From JAHIYU01 sp964476155 (GTDB taxonomy: Bacteria; Krumholzibacteriota; Krumholzibacteriia; LZORAL124-64-63): a DNA stretch of 64,000 bases. This document shows, one piece after another, positions 18,846 through 28,198 of the stretch. The position numbers and the translations under genes were made by a program. The stretch is from contig CAYYYS010000008.1 of assembly GCA_964476155.1 (NCBI GenBank), positions 35,533 through 99,532 on the forward strand, read 5' to 3'. A model generated the notes under the pieces. The model did no database searches, had not been told where the DNA came from, and worked only from the letters and a program-made list of their open reading frames with translations. The first letter of the stretch is position 1, and each line of letters opens with the position of its first letter.

Positions 18846-20203
18846 TGCCGACGGTTCACGTGGCGGGCGGAGGTCTCGCCGGCTGCGAAGCCGCCCTCCA
18901 ACTGGCCCGCTTCGGTATTTCCGTCGTCATTCACGAGATGCGTCCCGACCGCGAGACGCCGGCCCACCAGGGCGGCGATCTGGCGCAGATCGTTTGCAGC
19001 AACTCCCTCAAGAGCACCGACCCTGCCACGGCTTCCGGCCTCTTCAAGCTGGAACTGGCCCGACTCGGCTGCCGCCTGCTGCCTATCGCCCATGCGTGCG
19101 CGGTACCCGCCGGCGCGGCTCTGGCCGTTGACAGGGCCGGTTTTTCCGCCCTCGTCGCCCAGGCGATGTACGAGCACCCCCTGATCGAGATCGTGCGCGA
19201 TGAAGTCGTCGATCCGGTTGCCCTGGCCGACAACGCCTGGATCATCGCGACGGGTCCCCTGACTTCACCGGGGCTCCACGCTGTCCTGGCGGATCTGACC
19301 GGGGGAGAGGGACTATTTTTCTTCGACGCTATCGCCCCCACTGTGACGCTCGAGTCATTGGACCTCGACATCCTGTTCCGGGCCGCCCGTTACGATCGGG
19401 GCAATGCCGACTATCTCAATGCACCGATGAACGAGTCCGAGTATCTGGCCTTCCACAAGGAGCTTGTCGGCGCCGATTGCGCCGAGGTGCACGACTTCGA
19501 TCGCGCCCATCTCTTCGCCGGCTGTCAGCCCATCGAGGAGATCGCCCTGTCCGGCCGGGACACACTGGCCTTCGGCCCGCTGCGACCGGTCGGGCTCGAC
19601 GATCCGCGCACGGGAAAGCGTCCTCACGCCGTGGTTCAGTTGCGGCAGGAGAATCACGAAGGGACCCTCTATGGGCTGGTGGGGTTTCAGACCCGTCTGA
19701 CCCAGGGCGAACAGCGGCGTGTTTTTCGCACGATACCCGGCCTGTCCCGGGCCGAGTTGGTTCGTTACGGACAACTGCACCGCAACATCTTTCTCGATAC
19801 ACCGCGTCTGCTCGATCGGGATTTCTCCCTGCGCACACGCCCCGACATCGCCTTCGCCGGCCAGATCACCGGTGTCGAAGGGTACGTGGAGTCGATCGCC
19901 TCGGGATTGACCACCGCCTGGCGTCTGGCCGCGCGTCTGCTCGGACGGGACGCGCCGTCCTGGCCGAGCGAGACACTCATGGGCGCCCTGCTGGACGGTT
20001 TTCTTTTCGACGCCACGTCGCCGAAGTTCTCACCCATGAACGTGAATTTCGGTTTGCTGCCTCCGCTGGCGGCTTCGCCACGCGGCCGTCGCGCACGACG
20101 TCTGCGACGCGAGGCCATGACCGCCCGCAGCGTGGAGGCCCTGGACCGCTATCTCCAGGACTCGTCCCTGCAGGGTCTGCTTGCCGCCGACACCACCCGG
20201 TGA
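18845..20203 (+). CDS. trmFO: Folate/FAD-dependent tRNA (uracil-5-)-methyltransferase TrmFO
   Basis: Makes m5U54 in the T-loop of tRNAs using methylenetetrahydrofolate and FAD. The N-terminal dinucleotide-binding motif is VAGGGLAGCEAALQLA, followed by EMRP and the TrmFO-typical CSNSLKS. Later conserved parts include YLNAPMNESEYLAF, FAGCQPIEEIA, VQLRQEN, FQTRLTQGEQ and a C-terminal FSPMNVNFGL. At 452 residues it is the normal size. The presence of TrmFO suggests that folate, not S-adenosylmethionine (TrmA), supplies this methyl group. Its ATG overlaps the topA stop (TGATG), so the two are coupled. Confidence 0.97.
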   Translation: MPTVHVAGGGLAGCEAALQLARFGISVVIHEMRPDRETPAHQGGDLAQIVCSNSLKSTDPATASGLFKLELARLGCRLLPIAHACAVPAGAALAVDRAGFSALVAQAMYEHPLIEIVRDEVVDPVALADNAWIIATGPLTSPGLHAVLADLTGGEGLFFFDAIAPTVTLESLDLDILFRAARYDRGNADYLNAPMNESEYLAFHKELVGADCAEVHDFDRAHLFAGCQPIEEIALSGRDTLAFGPLRPVGLDDPRTGKRPHAVVQLRQENHEGTLYGLVGFQTRLTQGEQRRVFRTIPGLSRAELVRYGQLHRNIFLDTPRLLDRDFSLRTRPDIAFAGQITGVEGYVESIASGLTTAWRLAARLLGRDAPSWPSETLMGALLDGFLFDATSPKFSPMNVNFGLLPPLAASPRGRRARRLRREAMTARSVEALDRYLQDSSLQGLLAADTTR

Positions 20204-20227
20204 TAGATTTCCGCCGGGAGGATTCGC

Positions 20228-21178
20228 ATGGACCACGTCGTGTCTTTCGCACGCCACCTGACGATCGAAAAGGGCGCCGGCGAGCGCACGGTTACTGCGT
20301 ACGTTCGCGACCTGGGTCAATTCCTGGCCACCTGCCACGACCTGGAGCATCTTCCCGCGGCACCAACGGACGCGGATTGGCGCACACTGTTCGATCAGCG
20401 GGCTCCCGTGCGGGATCACATGGCCATGTTGCGCCGTCGCAAGCGCGCCCACGCCACGATTGCCCGCCAACTCGCGGCCATCCGGGCCTTCGCGCGCTAC
20501 CTGCAACTGGCGGGTGTCCTGTCCACGGTACCGGACACGCTGGCTCGCGGAACCTCCGCCGGACGAGAGCGTAGACTTCCGCGCGATCTGACCGAGGAAA
20601 TGATCGAGGATCTCTTGAGTTTGCCTGATGCCTCCACGCCCCGTGGCCGGCGCGATCGGGCGATGCTGGAGGTCATCTACGGGCTGGGTCTGCGCCTGGC
20701 GGAGATCGTCGGCCTTAATCTGGGGGCTCTCGACTTCGCTTCTGAACGGGTCAAGGTCCTGGGCAAGGGAAACAAGGAACGCATCCTGCCCTTGCTGGGT
20801 TTGACGGCCCGTCGGTTGTGCGAGCATCTGGACGGTCGTCTGTCGCCGGAAACGGCCATGAACCTGGCCGACGGCACGTTGTCGGCAGCCGAGGCCGCCC
20901 GACCGGTCTTCGAAGGTCGACCGGGCCGGCGTATCGCCCCGCGGACGGTGCAGCAGCGGGTCGCACACTATGCGGGGCAGCTGGCCGGACTGCGCGGCGT
21001 CTCGCCGCATACCCTGCGCCACAGTTTCGCCACGCACCTGCTCGACGGGGGCGCCGGCATTCGCGTCGTTCAGGATCTCCTGGGTCACGAGCATCTGGCC
21101 ACGACCCAGATCTACACGCATCTTTCGCGCGCCCGGCTGCGCGAGGAATTCCGCAAGGCCCATCCCCGGTCCGACTGA
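20228..21178 (+). CDS. xerC: Tyrosine recombinase XerC-type
   Basis: Chromosome-dimer resolution recombinase of 316 residues. The N-terminal SAM-like core-binding domain (about 1-95) is followed by the catalytic domain with the Arg in YGLGLRLAEIVG, the Lys in LGKGNKERI, HTLRHSFATHLLDGG, and LLGHEHLATTQIYTH carrying the His and the nucleophilic Tyr. The ATG is preceded by GGGAGGATT. Position between trmFO and hslV is the classic codV/xerC position. A second Xer protein (xerD) lies at 30 kb, so this genome probably uses the two-recombinase system. There is no integrase-type neighbourhood, so a mobile-element origin is unlikely. An insertion of ~20 residues separates the Lys region from HTLRH relative to the XerD in this window. 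Confidence 0.93.
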   Translation: MDHVVSFARHLTIEKGAGERTVTAYVRDLGQFLATCHDLEHLPAAPTDADWRTLFDQRAPVRDHMAMLRRRKRAHATIARQLAAIRAFARYLQLAGVLSTVPDTLARGTSAGRERRLPRDLTEEMIEDLLSLPDASTPRGRRDRAMLEVIYGLGLRLAEIVGLNLGALDFASERVKVLGKGNKERILPLLGLTARRLCEHLDGRLSPETAMNLADGTLSAAEAARPVFEGRPGRRIAPRTVQQRVAHYAGQLAGLRGVSPHTLRHSFATHLLDGGAGIRVVQDLLGHEHLATTQIYTHLSRARLREEFRKAHPRSD

Positions 21179-21205
21179 CCGGTGGCGGGTGAAACGAGAG
21201 TGACT

Positions 21206-21756
21206 ATGAGTATTTTGCGATCAACCACCGTACTGGCGGTGCTGCGCGACGGACGGGGCGCCATGGCCAGCGACGGCCAGGTCACCCTGGGAGAGACCGT
21301 GGTCAAGCACGGCGCCGTCAAGGTGCGCACCCTGTTCGAGGACCGTGTCCTGGTCGGCTTTGCCGGGGGAGCCGCCGACGCGCTCACCCTCTTCGAAAAG
21401 TTCGAGGGACACCTGGAACGCTACCGGGGCAATCTGCGCCGCGCCACCGTGGAGTTGGCGCGCGAATGGCGCAACGACAAGATCCTGCGCCGCCTGGAAG
21501 CCATGATCCTGGTCATGGACGCCGAAGGCATCTTCACCGTGTCCGGCAACGGCGACGTGATCGAGGGCGAACAGGGTACCGCCGCGGTAGGCTCGGGGTC
21601 GCCCTACGCATTGGCGGCGGCACGAGCGTTAATGCGCCACACTGAGATGCCGGCCGCGGATATCTGCCGCGAGGCCATGGCCCTGGCGGGCGAAACCTGC
21701 ATCTACACCAACGACCATGTCTCGCTGCTGACTCTCGGGGACGGGGAGGGCCAGGG

Positions 21757-21760
<4 letters not shown>
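21206..21760 (+). CDS. hslV: ATP-dependent protease subunit HslV (ClpQ)
   Basis: Proteolytic core of the HslUV protease, an N-terminal nucleophile hydrolase. The sequence after the start reads MSILRSTTVLAVLRDG, then SDGQVTLGETVVK and VLVGFAGGAADALTLFEKFE, all typical. The TT pair (residues 7-8) aligns with Thr1-Thr2 of E. coli HslV, so a short propeptide would have to be removed. Ser2 could instead be exposed, as reported for Bacillus ClpQ/CodW. ATG at 21206 was chosen over the in-frame GTG at 21200 and the more distant GTG at 21182. Length 184 residues. It overlaps hslU by 4 nt. Confidence 0.95.
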
Positions 21761-23109
<1,349 letters not shown>

Positions 23110-23152
23110 TCCGTCCCCGGACGGCGGCGGGCTCAACCCGCGAGGAGACAAG

Positions 23153-24070
23153 ATGAAACTCGGACAGAAGGACTTCCTGGGCATCGACAGGTTCACCACC
23201 GAGGAGCTGCGAGGCATCCTCGAACTGGCCAGTGAGCAGAAGCCCCTGGCGCGCGCCCACGAGTTGCCGCACACCCATCCCAACCGCACCCTGGCCTGCG
23301 TCTTCGCCAAGCCGAGCCTGCGCACGCGCGTGAGCTTCGAGATCGCCATGCAGCAGCTGGGCGGCAACTCCCTGTTCATCACGGACAAGGAAATCGGCAT
23401 GGGCACCCGCGAGTCGGTCTACGACGTGGCCAAGGTGCTGAGCCGTTTCGTCGACGGCATCATGATCCGCTGGTTCGACCAGGGCGAGGTCAACGAATTG
23501 GCCGAGCATGCCACCGTGCCGGTCATCAACGGTCTGACCGATCTGCTGCATCCCTGCCAGGTCATGGGCGACATCCTGACGATCGAGGAACACCTCGGCA
23601 CCATCGACAACAAGACAGTGGTCATGGTGGGCGACGGCAACAACCTGGCCAACAGCTGGCTCAACGCCGCGCGCCGCTTCCCCTTCAACTTCGTCCTGGC
23701 CTGCCCCAAGGGCTACGAGCCCGACGAGGCGATCCTGGCCGCGGCCGAAAAGGACGGCGCCTCCTACTGCATCATGAACGACCCGCAGGCGGCCATCGAA
23801 GGCGCTGACGTGATCTACAGCGACGCCTTCTACAGCATGGGCCAGGAGGAAGAGGCCAAGAAGCGCCGCACCGACTTCGCGCCCTTCCAGATCACCGCCG
23901 ATCTGCTCAAGAGTGCCAAGGACGACCATATCGTCCTGCACTGCCTGCCCGCCCACCGCGGTGAGGAGATCACGGACGAGGTCATGGACGGCACCCACAG
24001 CGCCGTCTTCGACGAAGCCGAGAACCGCTTGCACATCCAGCGGGCCATCGTCGCCCTGCTGGTGAAGTAG
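23153..24070 (+). CDS. argF: Ornithine carbamoyltransferase
   Basis: Transfers carbamoyl phosphate to ornithine, giving citrulline in arginine synthesis. The carbamoyl-phosphate loop is KPSLRTRVSFE; the second position of the usual STRTR is Leu, a variant seen in several ornithine transcarbamylases. HPCQVMGD and the ornithine-side HCLPAHRG are present and favour ornithine over acetylornithine or aspartate transcarbamylase. 305 residues. The ATG is preceded by GAGGAGA. It stands alone as an arginine gene here; the next gene, a lipoprotein, starts 4 nt later on a GTG, so the two are probably co-transcribed without an obvious metabolic link. Confidence 0.95.
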   Translation: MKLGQKDFLGIDRFTTEELRGILELASEQKPLARAHELPHTHPNRTLACVFAKPSLRTRVSFEIAMQQLGGNSLFITDKEIGMGTRESVYDVAKVLSRFVDGIMIRWFDQGEVNELAEHATVPVINGLTDLLHPCQVMGDILTIEEHLGTIDNKTVVMVGDGNNLANSWLNAARRFPFNFVLACPKGYEPDEAILAAAEKDGASYCIMNDPQAAIEGADVIYSDAFYSMGQEEEAKKRRTDFAPFQITADLLKSAKDDHIVLHCLPAHRGEEITDEVMDGTHSAVFDEAENRLHIQRAIVALLVK

Positions 24071-24074
24071 GGAC

Positions 24075-25364
24075 GTGCGTAAGGGAGACGGCATCAGGGG
24101 ACGACGGGCCGCCACGGCGGCCCCGGCTCTACTTTTCTGTCTGCTGGCCGCATGCGCCACCATCGAGGCGCCACGTGGCGGTCCCGTGGATGAGACGCCT
24201 CCCGACGTGGTGTCCGTGACACCCGATTCGGGAACGGTGGGCCTGTCCGTTTTGGATCGCATAGAGATCGAGTTTTCGGAGAAGGTGACGCCTACGCCGG
24301 CCGCGCGGTTCGTCCACTTCTATCCGGCCCTCGACGTGAAGGGCACGAAGTGGTCGGGACGGCGACGCGCCACGATTTCCTTCCTCGAGTCGCTACCGCC
24401 GGACACGGTGATCGTGGTGGAGATCCCCAAGGGGTACACCGATGTTCATCGGGTCGAGAGCGTCACCTCGCGACGCTACCCCCTGGCCACGGCCGACAGC
24501 CTGCCCGGCGGTGAGATCACCGGTGTGTTGATGTTCGGGGAGGACCCGGCGTCGTGGGCGGTCGTGGAGCTCTACCCGGTTCCGCCCGACACACTCGAGT
24601 ATTTCCAACAGGACATCCTGCGCCGGACCGAAGCGGACAGCACGGGCCGCTTCGCTTTGCCCTGGCTCATGGTTCCGGGTGGCCCCTATCTGCTGCGCGC
24701 ATTCGTCGATGACAACGAGGATTTTCGGCCGGCCGATAGCGAGCCCCAGCGTCTGTTGCCGTTGGACGTGAGTATATCCGTCGAATCGCCCGTCGTGGAT
24801 GTCGGCAGCCACGTCATTTACAGTCCACAGACTCCGGGCCGTCTGTTGGGACACCTCGTTGCCGAGGTCGATACTCGAGCCTTGTTCGGCTGGACCGAGA
24901 AGGTCGCCGAGGCCGACACCGGTTTCGTGCCCCGGCATGCGACTCGCCAGCCGAACGACCTGGCCGGCGTCACTCCCGGCGACACGGCGATCTTCGACCC
25001 GGCGGGTCCCGGTCTCGTCCGCGCCATCGTCTTCGCCGATCTCGACAGCGACAGCCTATTGAGCGCACTACCCGATTCAACGGTCTTGCCCGACTCGGTG
25101 ATCTGGCGCTGGGAACCCTACGCCACCGTCGACACGCTCACGGTCGAACCTGGTCTGGACCTGCTCTCGCTGTTGCCGGCCCCTGGCGATTCCCTGCGTC
25201 CCTGTGCCACGCCACCGCCGGTGAAGGTTGTCCTTCCCGACACCACGACCGCCGCGGCCGACTCGTCCCTGGGCGCTTTGGGCACGGTGAGTACTCCGTC
25301 CGACAGCCTGGTCGTCCCGTCCGAAACGGACACCACGGTGAGCGAAGAGGATGAGACGCCATGA
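24075..25364 (+). CDS. Lipoprotein with Big_5 Ig-like domain
   Basis: Predicted outer-membrane or periplasmic lipoprotein of 429 residues. The N-terminal signal ends with the lipobox LLAAC, followed by a Gly/Pro-rich GGPVDETPP stretch typical of Bacteroidota-type lipoproteins. A Big_5 (SbsA-like) Ig domain follows at about residues 45-130 (VVSVTPDSG, IEIEFSEKV, VIVVEIPKG). The rest is beta-rich with a possible transthyretin-like repeat, and the last ~60 residues are low-complexity Thr/Ser/Asp/Pro. Function unknown; proteins of this type are often surface or gliding-associated. GTG is the likely start, 4 nt after argF. It overlaps dapF by 4 nt (ATGA). Confidence 0.8.
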   Translation: MRKGDGIRGRRAATAAPALLFCLLAACATIEAPRGGPVDETPPDVVSVTPDSGTVGLSVLDRIEIEFSEKVTPTPAARFVHFYPALDVKGTKWSGRRRATISFLESLPPDTVIVVEIPKGYTDVHRVESVTSRRYPLATADSLPGGEITGVLMFGEDPASWAVVELYPVPPDTLEYFQQDILRRTEADSTGRFALPWLMVPGGPYLLRAFVDDNEDFRPADSEPQRLLPLDVSISVESPVVDVGSHVIYSPQTPGRLLGHLVAEVDTRALFGWTEKVAEADTGFVPRHATRQPNDLAGVTPGDTAIFDPAGPGLVRAIVFADLDSDSLLSALPDSTVLPDSVIWRWEPYATVDTLTVEPGLDLLSLLPAPGDSLRPCATPPPVKVVLPDTTTAAADSSLGALGTVSTPSDSLVVPSETDTTVSEEDETP

Positions 25365-26188
25365 GCCCCCGACTTCCCTTCGCGAAGATGCATGGCGCGG
25401 GCAACGATTTCGTCATGTTGACGGAGCAGGATCTGCACGGCTCGGGCGTGGAGGTGTCATCATCCCTGATCATGCGTCTCTGCGACCGGCGGCGCGGGGT
25501 GGGGGCCGACGGTCTGATCGTCATCCGCGACGATCATCGCGCCGATTTCGCCATGACCTATTACAACAGTGACGGCGGCCAGGCGGAGATGTGCGGCAAC
25601 GGCGCGCGGTGCGCTTTCGCCCACGCTCGGACCCTCGGTCTGGTCGACGAGGACGGCGGTGTATGCGCCACCGATTCCGGAGACGTACACGGCACATTCG
25701 CCGGAGCGACGTTTACCGTCGAGCTGACACCGCCGCGTGATCTCGGCCTGAACGTAGCAGCCGAGACCGACCACCCTTTCGCGGCCCTGCATTTCGTCAA
25801 CACGGGCGTCCCGCATCTCGTGATTCCGGTGAACGAACTGGAAACCATCAATCTCCCGGAGTGGGGGAGAGCGTTGCGCGGTGACCCGGCCTTCGCACCC
25901 GGAGGCGTCAACGTCAATTGGGTCGCAAAACAGCCCGGCACCGACGTCTGGCTGATCCGGACCTACGAACGCGGCGTGGAGGCCGAGACCCTCGCCTGTG
26001 GAACCGGCGCTTCGGCCGCCGCCCTGATTCTGCATGAACTTGGTCTGTCCGCGTCCCCTGTCGCGTTGTTGACACGCGGCGGCGATCGGTTGACCATCTA
26101 CCTGGACAAACAAGCCAACGAACTCACGCTGCGTCTGAGCGGCCCAGCGGTCACAGTCTTCAGTGGGGAAGTGATTTGGGATGACTGA
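25361..26188 (+). CDS. dapF: Diaminopimelate epimerase
   Basis: Interconverts LL- and meso-diaminopimelate, the precursor of lysine and of peptidoglycan cross-links. The two catalytic cysteines are in MCGNGARC and ETLACGTGASA. The N-terminal KMHGAGNDFV and the central NTGVPHLVI are family markers. 275 residues, normal. It starts within the stop of the lipoprotein gene and overlaps dapA by 8 nt, so lipoprotein-dapF-dapA-dapB form one translationally linked unit. Confidence 0.97.
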   Translation: MSPRLPFAKMHGAGNDFVMLTEQDLHGSGVEVSSSLIMRLCDRRRGVGADGLIVIRDDHRADFAMTYYNSDGGQAEMCGNGARCAFAHARTLGLVDEDGGVCATDSGDVHGTFAGATFTVELTPPRDLGLNVAAETDHPFAALHFVNTGVPHLVIPVNELETINLPEWGRALRGDPAFAPGGVNVNWVAKQPGTDVWLIRTYERGVEAETLACGTGASAAALILHELGLSASPVALLTRGGDRLTIYLDKQANELTLRLSGPAVTVFSGEVIWDD

Positions 26189-27086
26189 CCAGAGATACGA
26201 GCTGCCCACCGGCGTGTACACGGCCCTGATAACGCCTTTCCGGGACGACCAGGTTGACCGGGACGCCTGGGAGCACCTCGTGGATCGTCAGGTGACCGCC
26301 GGCGTGGCCGGTCTGGTGCCCGTGGGGTGTACGGGGGAGGCCGCCGCCCTGTCCCTGCCGGAACGCGAGTGGTTGGTGCGCAAGTGCGCGGAGATCGCCG
26401 ACGGGCGCTGCGCCATCATCGCCGGCACCGGCACCAACGTGACCGCCGGGACGATCGAATTGACGCGCGCGGCCACGGACTGGGGTATCCAGGCGGCCAT
26501 GCTCATTTCCCCCTACTACAACAAGCCGCAGCAGCACGGGCTGATCGCCCACTATCACGCCGTGGCCGAGGCGGTCGACATACCGCTGGTGGTGTACAAC
26601 GTCCCCGGCCGCACGGCCGTGAACATCCTGCCCGAAACCGTAAAGGCCATCGCCGAACATCCCAACGTCACGGCCGTCAAGGAAGCCAGCGGCGATCTGG
26701 TGCAGATCGAGGCCATCTGCAAGACCTCCGGCATCCAGGTCTTCTCGGGAGACGACGGCTTGAATCTGGACATTTTCCGGCTGGGCGCCGTGGGGGCCAT
26801 CTCGGTCCTAAGCAATGTGCTGCCGGCCACGACCGTGTCCTTGTGGACCGCCTGGCAAAATGGTGACACGGCACGCGCCGAGGAAATCGCCGCGTCTGTC
26901 GCACCGGTGATCGAGGCCTGTTTCCGCGAGACGAATCCGGTTCCGGCCAAGGAGATGCTGAGTCTCATGGGATTCTGCACCTCCGCACCGCGTCTGCCCC
27001 TGGTGACCGCCACGGACGAGACCCGGGCCTGGCTGCGCAAATTCCACGACGGCCCCTTGGCCGCGCTCCTGCAAGCGGAGGCCTGA
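26181..27086 (+). CDS. dapA: 4-hydroxy-tetrahydrodipicolinate synthase
   Basis: Condenses pyruvate with aspartate semialdehyde, the first committed step of the DAP/lysine branch. A TIM-barrel enzyme with GCTGEAAALS, the catalytic Tyr region ISPYYNKPQQ and the Schiff-base Lys in TAVKEASGD. The segment VYNVPGRTAVN is also diagnostic. 301 residues. The ATG sits inside the last codons of dapF. Only one base separates its stop from the dapB start. Confidence 0.97.
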   Translation: MTDQRYELPTGVYTALITPFRDDQVDRDAWEHLVDRQVTAGVAGLVPVGCTGEAAALSLPEREWLVRKCAEIADGRCAIIAGTGTNVTAGTIELTRAATDWGIQAAMLISPYYNKPQQHGLIAHYHAVAEAVDIPLVVYNVPGRTAVNILPETVKAIAEHPNVTAVKEASGDLVQIEAICKTSGIQVFSGDDGLNLDIFRLGAVGAISVLSNVLPATTVSLWTAWQNGDTARAEEIAASVAPVIEACFRETNPVPAKEMLSLMGFCTSAPRLPLVTATDETRAWLRKFHDGPLAALLQAEA

Positions 27087-27087
27087 G

Positions 27088-27828
27088 ATGATCCCGGTCA
27101 CCATCCACGGCGCCGAAGGTCGCATGGGTCGCCTGATCACGGATCTGATCACGCAGACCGAGGATCTGGATCTTGTCGCCCTGATCACAGAGGCCGGACG
27201 TGAAGCGGTGGCGGGGAAGTTCCATCCGGACCTGCCCTTGACGTCCCAAAACGACCTGGCCGACGTGCATCCCGCCGACGGCGTGATCATCGATTTCTCT
27301 CTGGCTCCGGCTCTCGACGGACTGCTCGCGGGCGCGGCCCGGGTTGACGCGCCCCTGGTTATCGGCACGACCGGCTACGACGAAGCCCAGATGAACGCGC
27401 TACGCCGCTATGCCGGCGAACACGCGGTTGTGCTGGCCAGCAACTTCAGCATCGGCATTCCCGTCATGAAGCTTCTGCTGGAACAGCTCGCGACACTCCT
27501 GCCGGACGGATTCATGCCGGAACAGCTGGAGACCCATCATCACCACAAGCTGGACAAGCCCAGCGGTACCGCCAAGACCTTGGCTCTGGCCTGGGAAGCG
27601 CGGCGCGGTGACGGCCCCGTACCCACGCACAGCGTACGCGTCGGCGGCATTACCGGTGAACACAGCTGGATCTTCAGCGACGACGAGGAAACCCTGGTGG
27701 TTACACATCGCGCCCATTCCCGACGGGCCTTCCTGCGGGGGATCGTGCCGGCGGTGCGCTTTGCGTCCCGGAACGAACCGGGTCTATATGCGCTGGAAGA
27801 TATACTGGGGCGGGAATCTCGCGGGTAG
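27088..27828 (+). CDS. dapB: 4-hydroxy-tetrahydrodipicolinate reductase
   Basis: Reduces the DapA product with NAD(P)H. The N-terminal Rossmann motif is VTIHGAEGRMGRLI. The catalytic/substrate signature is ETHHHHKLDKPSGTAK. 246 residues, at the short end of the family. It ends the dap unit; a perfect 10-bp hairpin follows seven bases after the stop. dapF, dapA and dapB are here but no lysA or dapC-type gene is in the window. Confidence 0.97.
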   Translation: MIPVTIHGAEGRMGRLITDLITQTEDLDLVALITEAGREAVAGKFHPDLPLTSQNDLADVHPADGVIIDFSLAPALDGLLAGAARVDAPLVIGTTGYDEAQMNALRRYAGEHAVVLASNFSIGIPVMKLLLEQLATLLPDGFMPEQLETHHHHKLDKPSGTAKTLALAWEARRGDGPVPTHSVRVGGITGEHSWIFSDDEETLVVTHRAHSRRAFLRGIVPAVRFASRNEPGLYALEDILGRESRG

Positions 27829-27834
27829 ACGCCA

Positions 27835-27858
27835 AAAGGTCGCCGTAGGGCGACCTTT
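27835..27858. terminator. Hairpin between convergent dapB and rpsT (bidirectional terminator)
   Basis: A perfect inverted repeat, AAAGGTCGCC (27835-27844) and GGCGACCTTT (27849-27858), encloses a GTAG loop. The A-tract on one side and the T-tract on the other are built into the stem, so the structure can work in both directions. It lies between the dapB stop and the end of rpsT, which face each other. Confidence 0.8.
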
Positions 27859-27889
27859 CGTCAAACTGTCTGGGCGATCCCGGAAACGT

Positions 27890-28141
27890 CTACTTGGCGT
27901 AGAGCGCAGCCATGCGGGACTTGAGACGGGAAGCGCGGGACTTGGGAATGACGCCCTTGCGCGCTTGGGTGTCGAGCATACGATAAACGGCGCTCAACGC
28001 TTCGGGGGACTTGTCCTCGCTCGCGACGACGGCCCGGAAGTTCTTGATGACGGAGCGCATCTGGCTACGATTATCGCGATTCGACAGCCGACGCAAGGCG
28101 CTGGTCTTCATGCGCTTCTTACAACTCTTATGGTACGGCAC
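27890..28141 (-). CDS. rpsT: 30S ribosomal protein S20
   Basis: Small basic primary 16S rRNA-binding protein of 83 residues. Family features are the Lys/Arg-rich helical N-terminus (HKSCKKRMKTSALRR), RSQMRSVIKNF, and the C-terminal GVIPKSRASRLKSRMA. The start is GTG, preceded five bases upstream by a near-perfect Shine-Dalgarno AAGGAGGTC. It is the only clear minus-strand gene in the first 63 kb. It is divergent from uvrC and convergent with dapB. Confidence 0.96.
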   Translation of the reverse strand: MPYHKSCKKRMKTSALRRLSNRDNRSQMRSVIKNFRAVVASEDKSPEALSAVYRMLDTQARKGVIPKSRASRLKSRMAALYAK

Positions 28142-28169
28142 TTTTTGACCTCCTTAGTGCAACCGAGGC

Positions 28170-28198
28170 AAACTAGCAGGGGGACTTGGGGATGTCAA
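28170..28198 (-). promoter_or_regulatory. rpsT promoter, extended -10, overlapping the uvrC start codon
   Basis: Read on the minus strand: TTGACA (28198-28193), 17 bp spacer, TAGTTT (28175-28170) preceded by TGC. This gives a perfect -35 and an extended -10. The -35 box covers two bases of the uvrC ATG at 28192-28194. Transcription would start near 28163, about 20 nt before the rpsT GTG. Confidence 0.65.
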
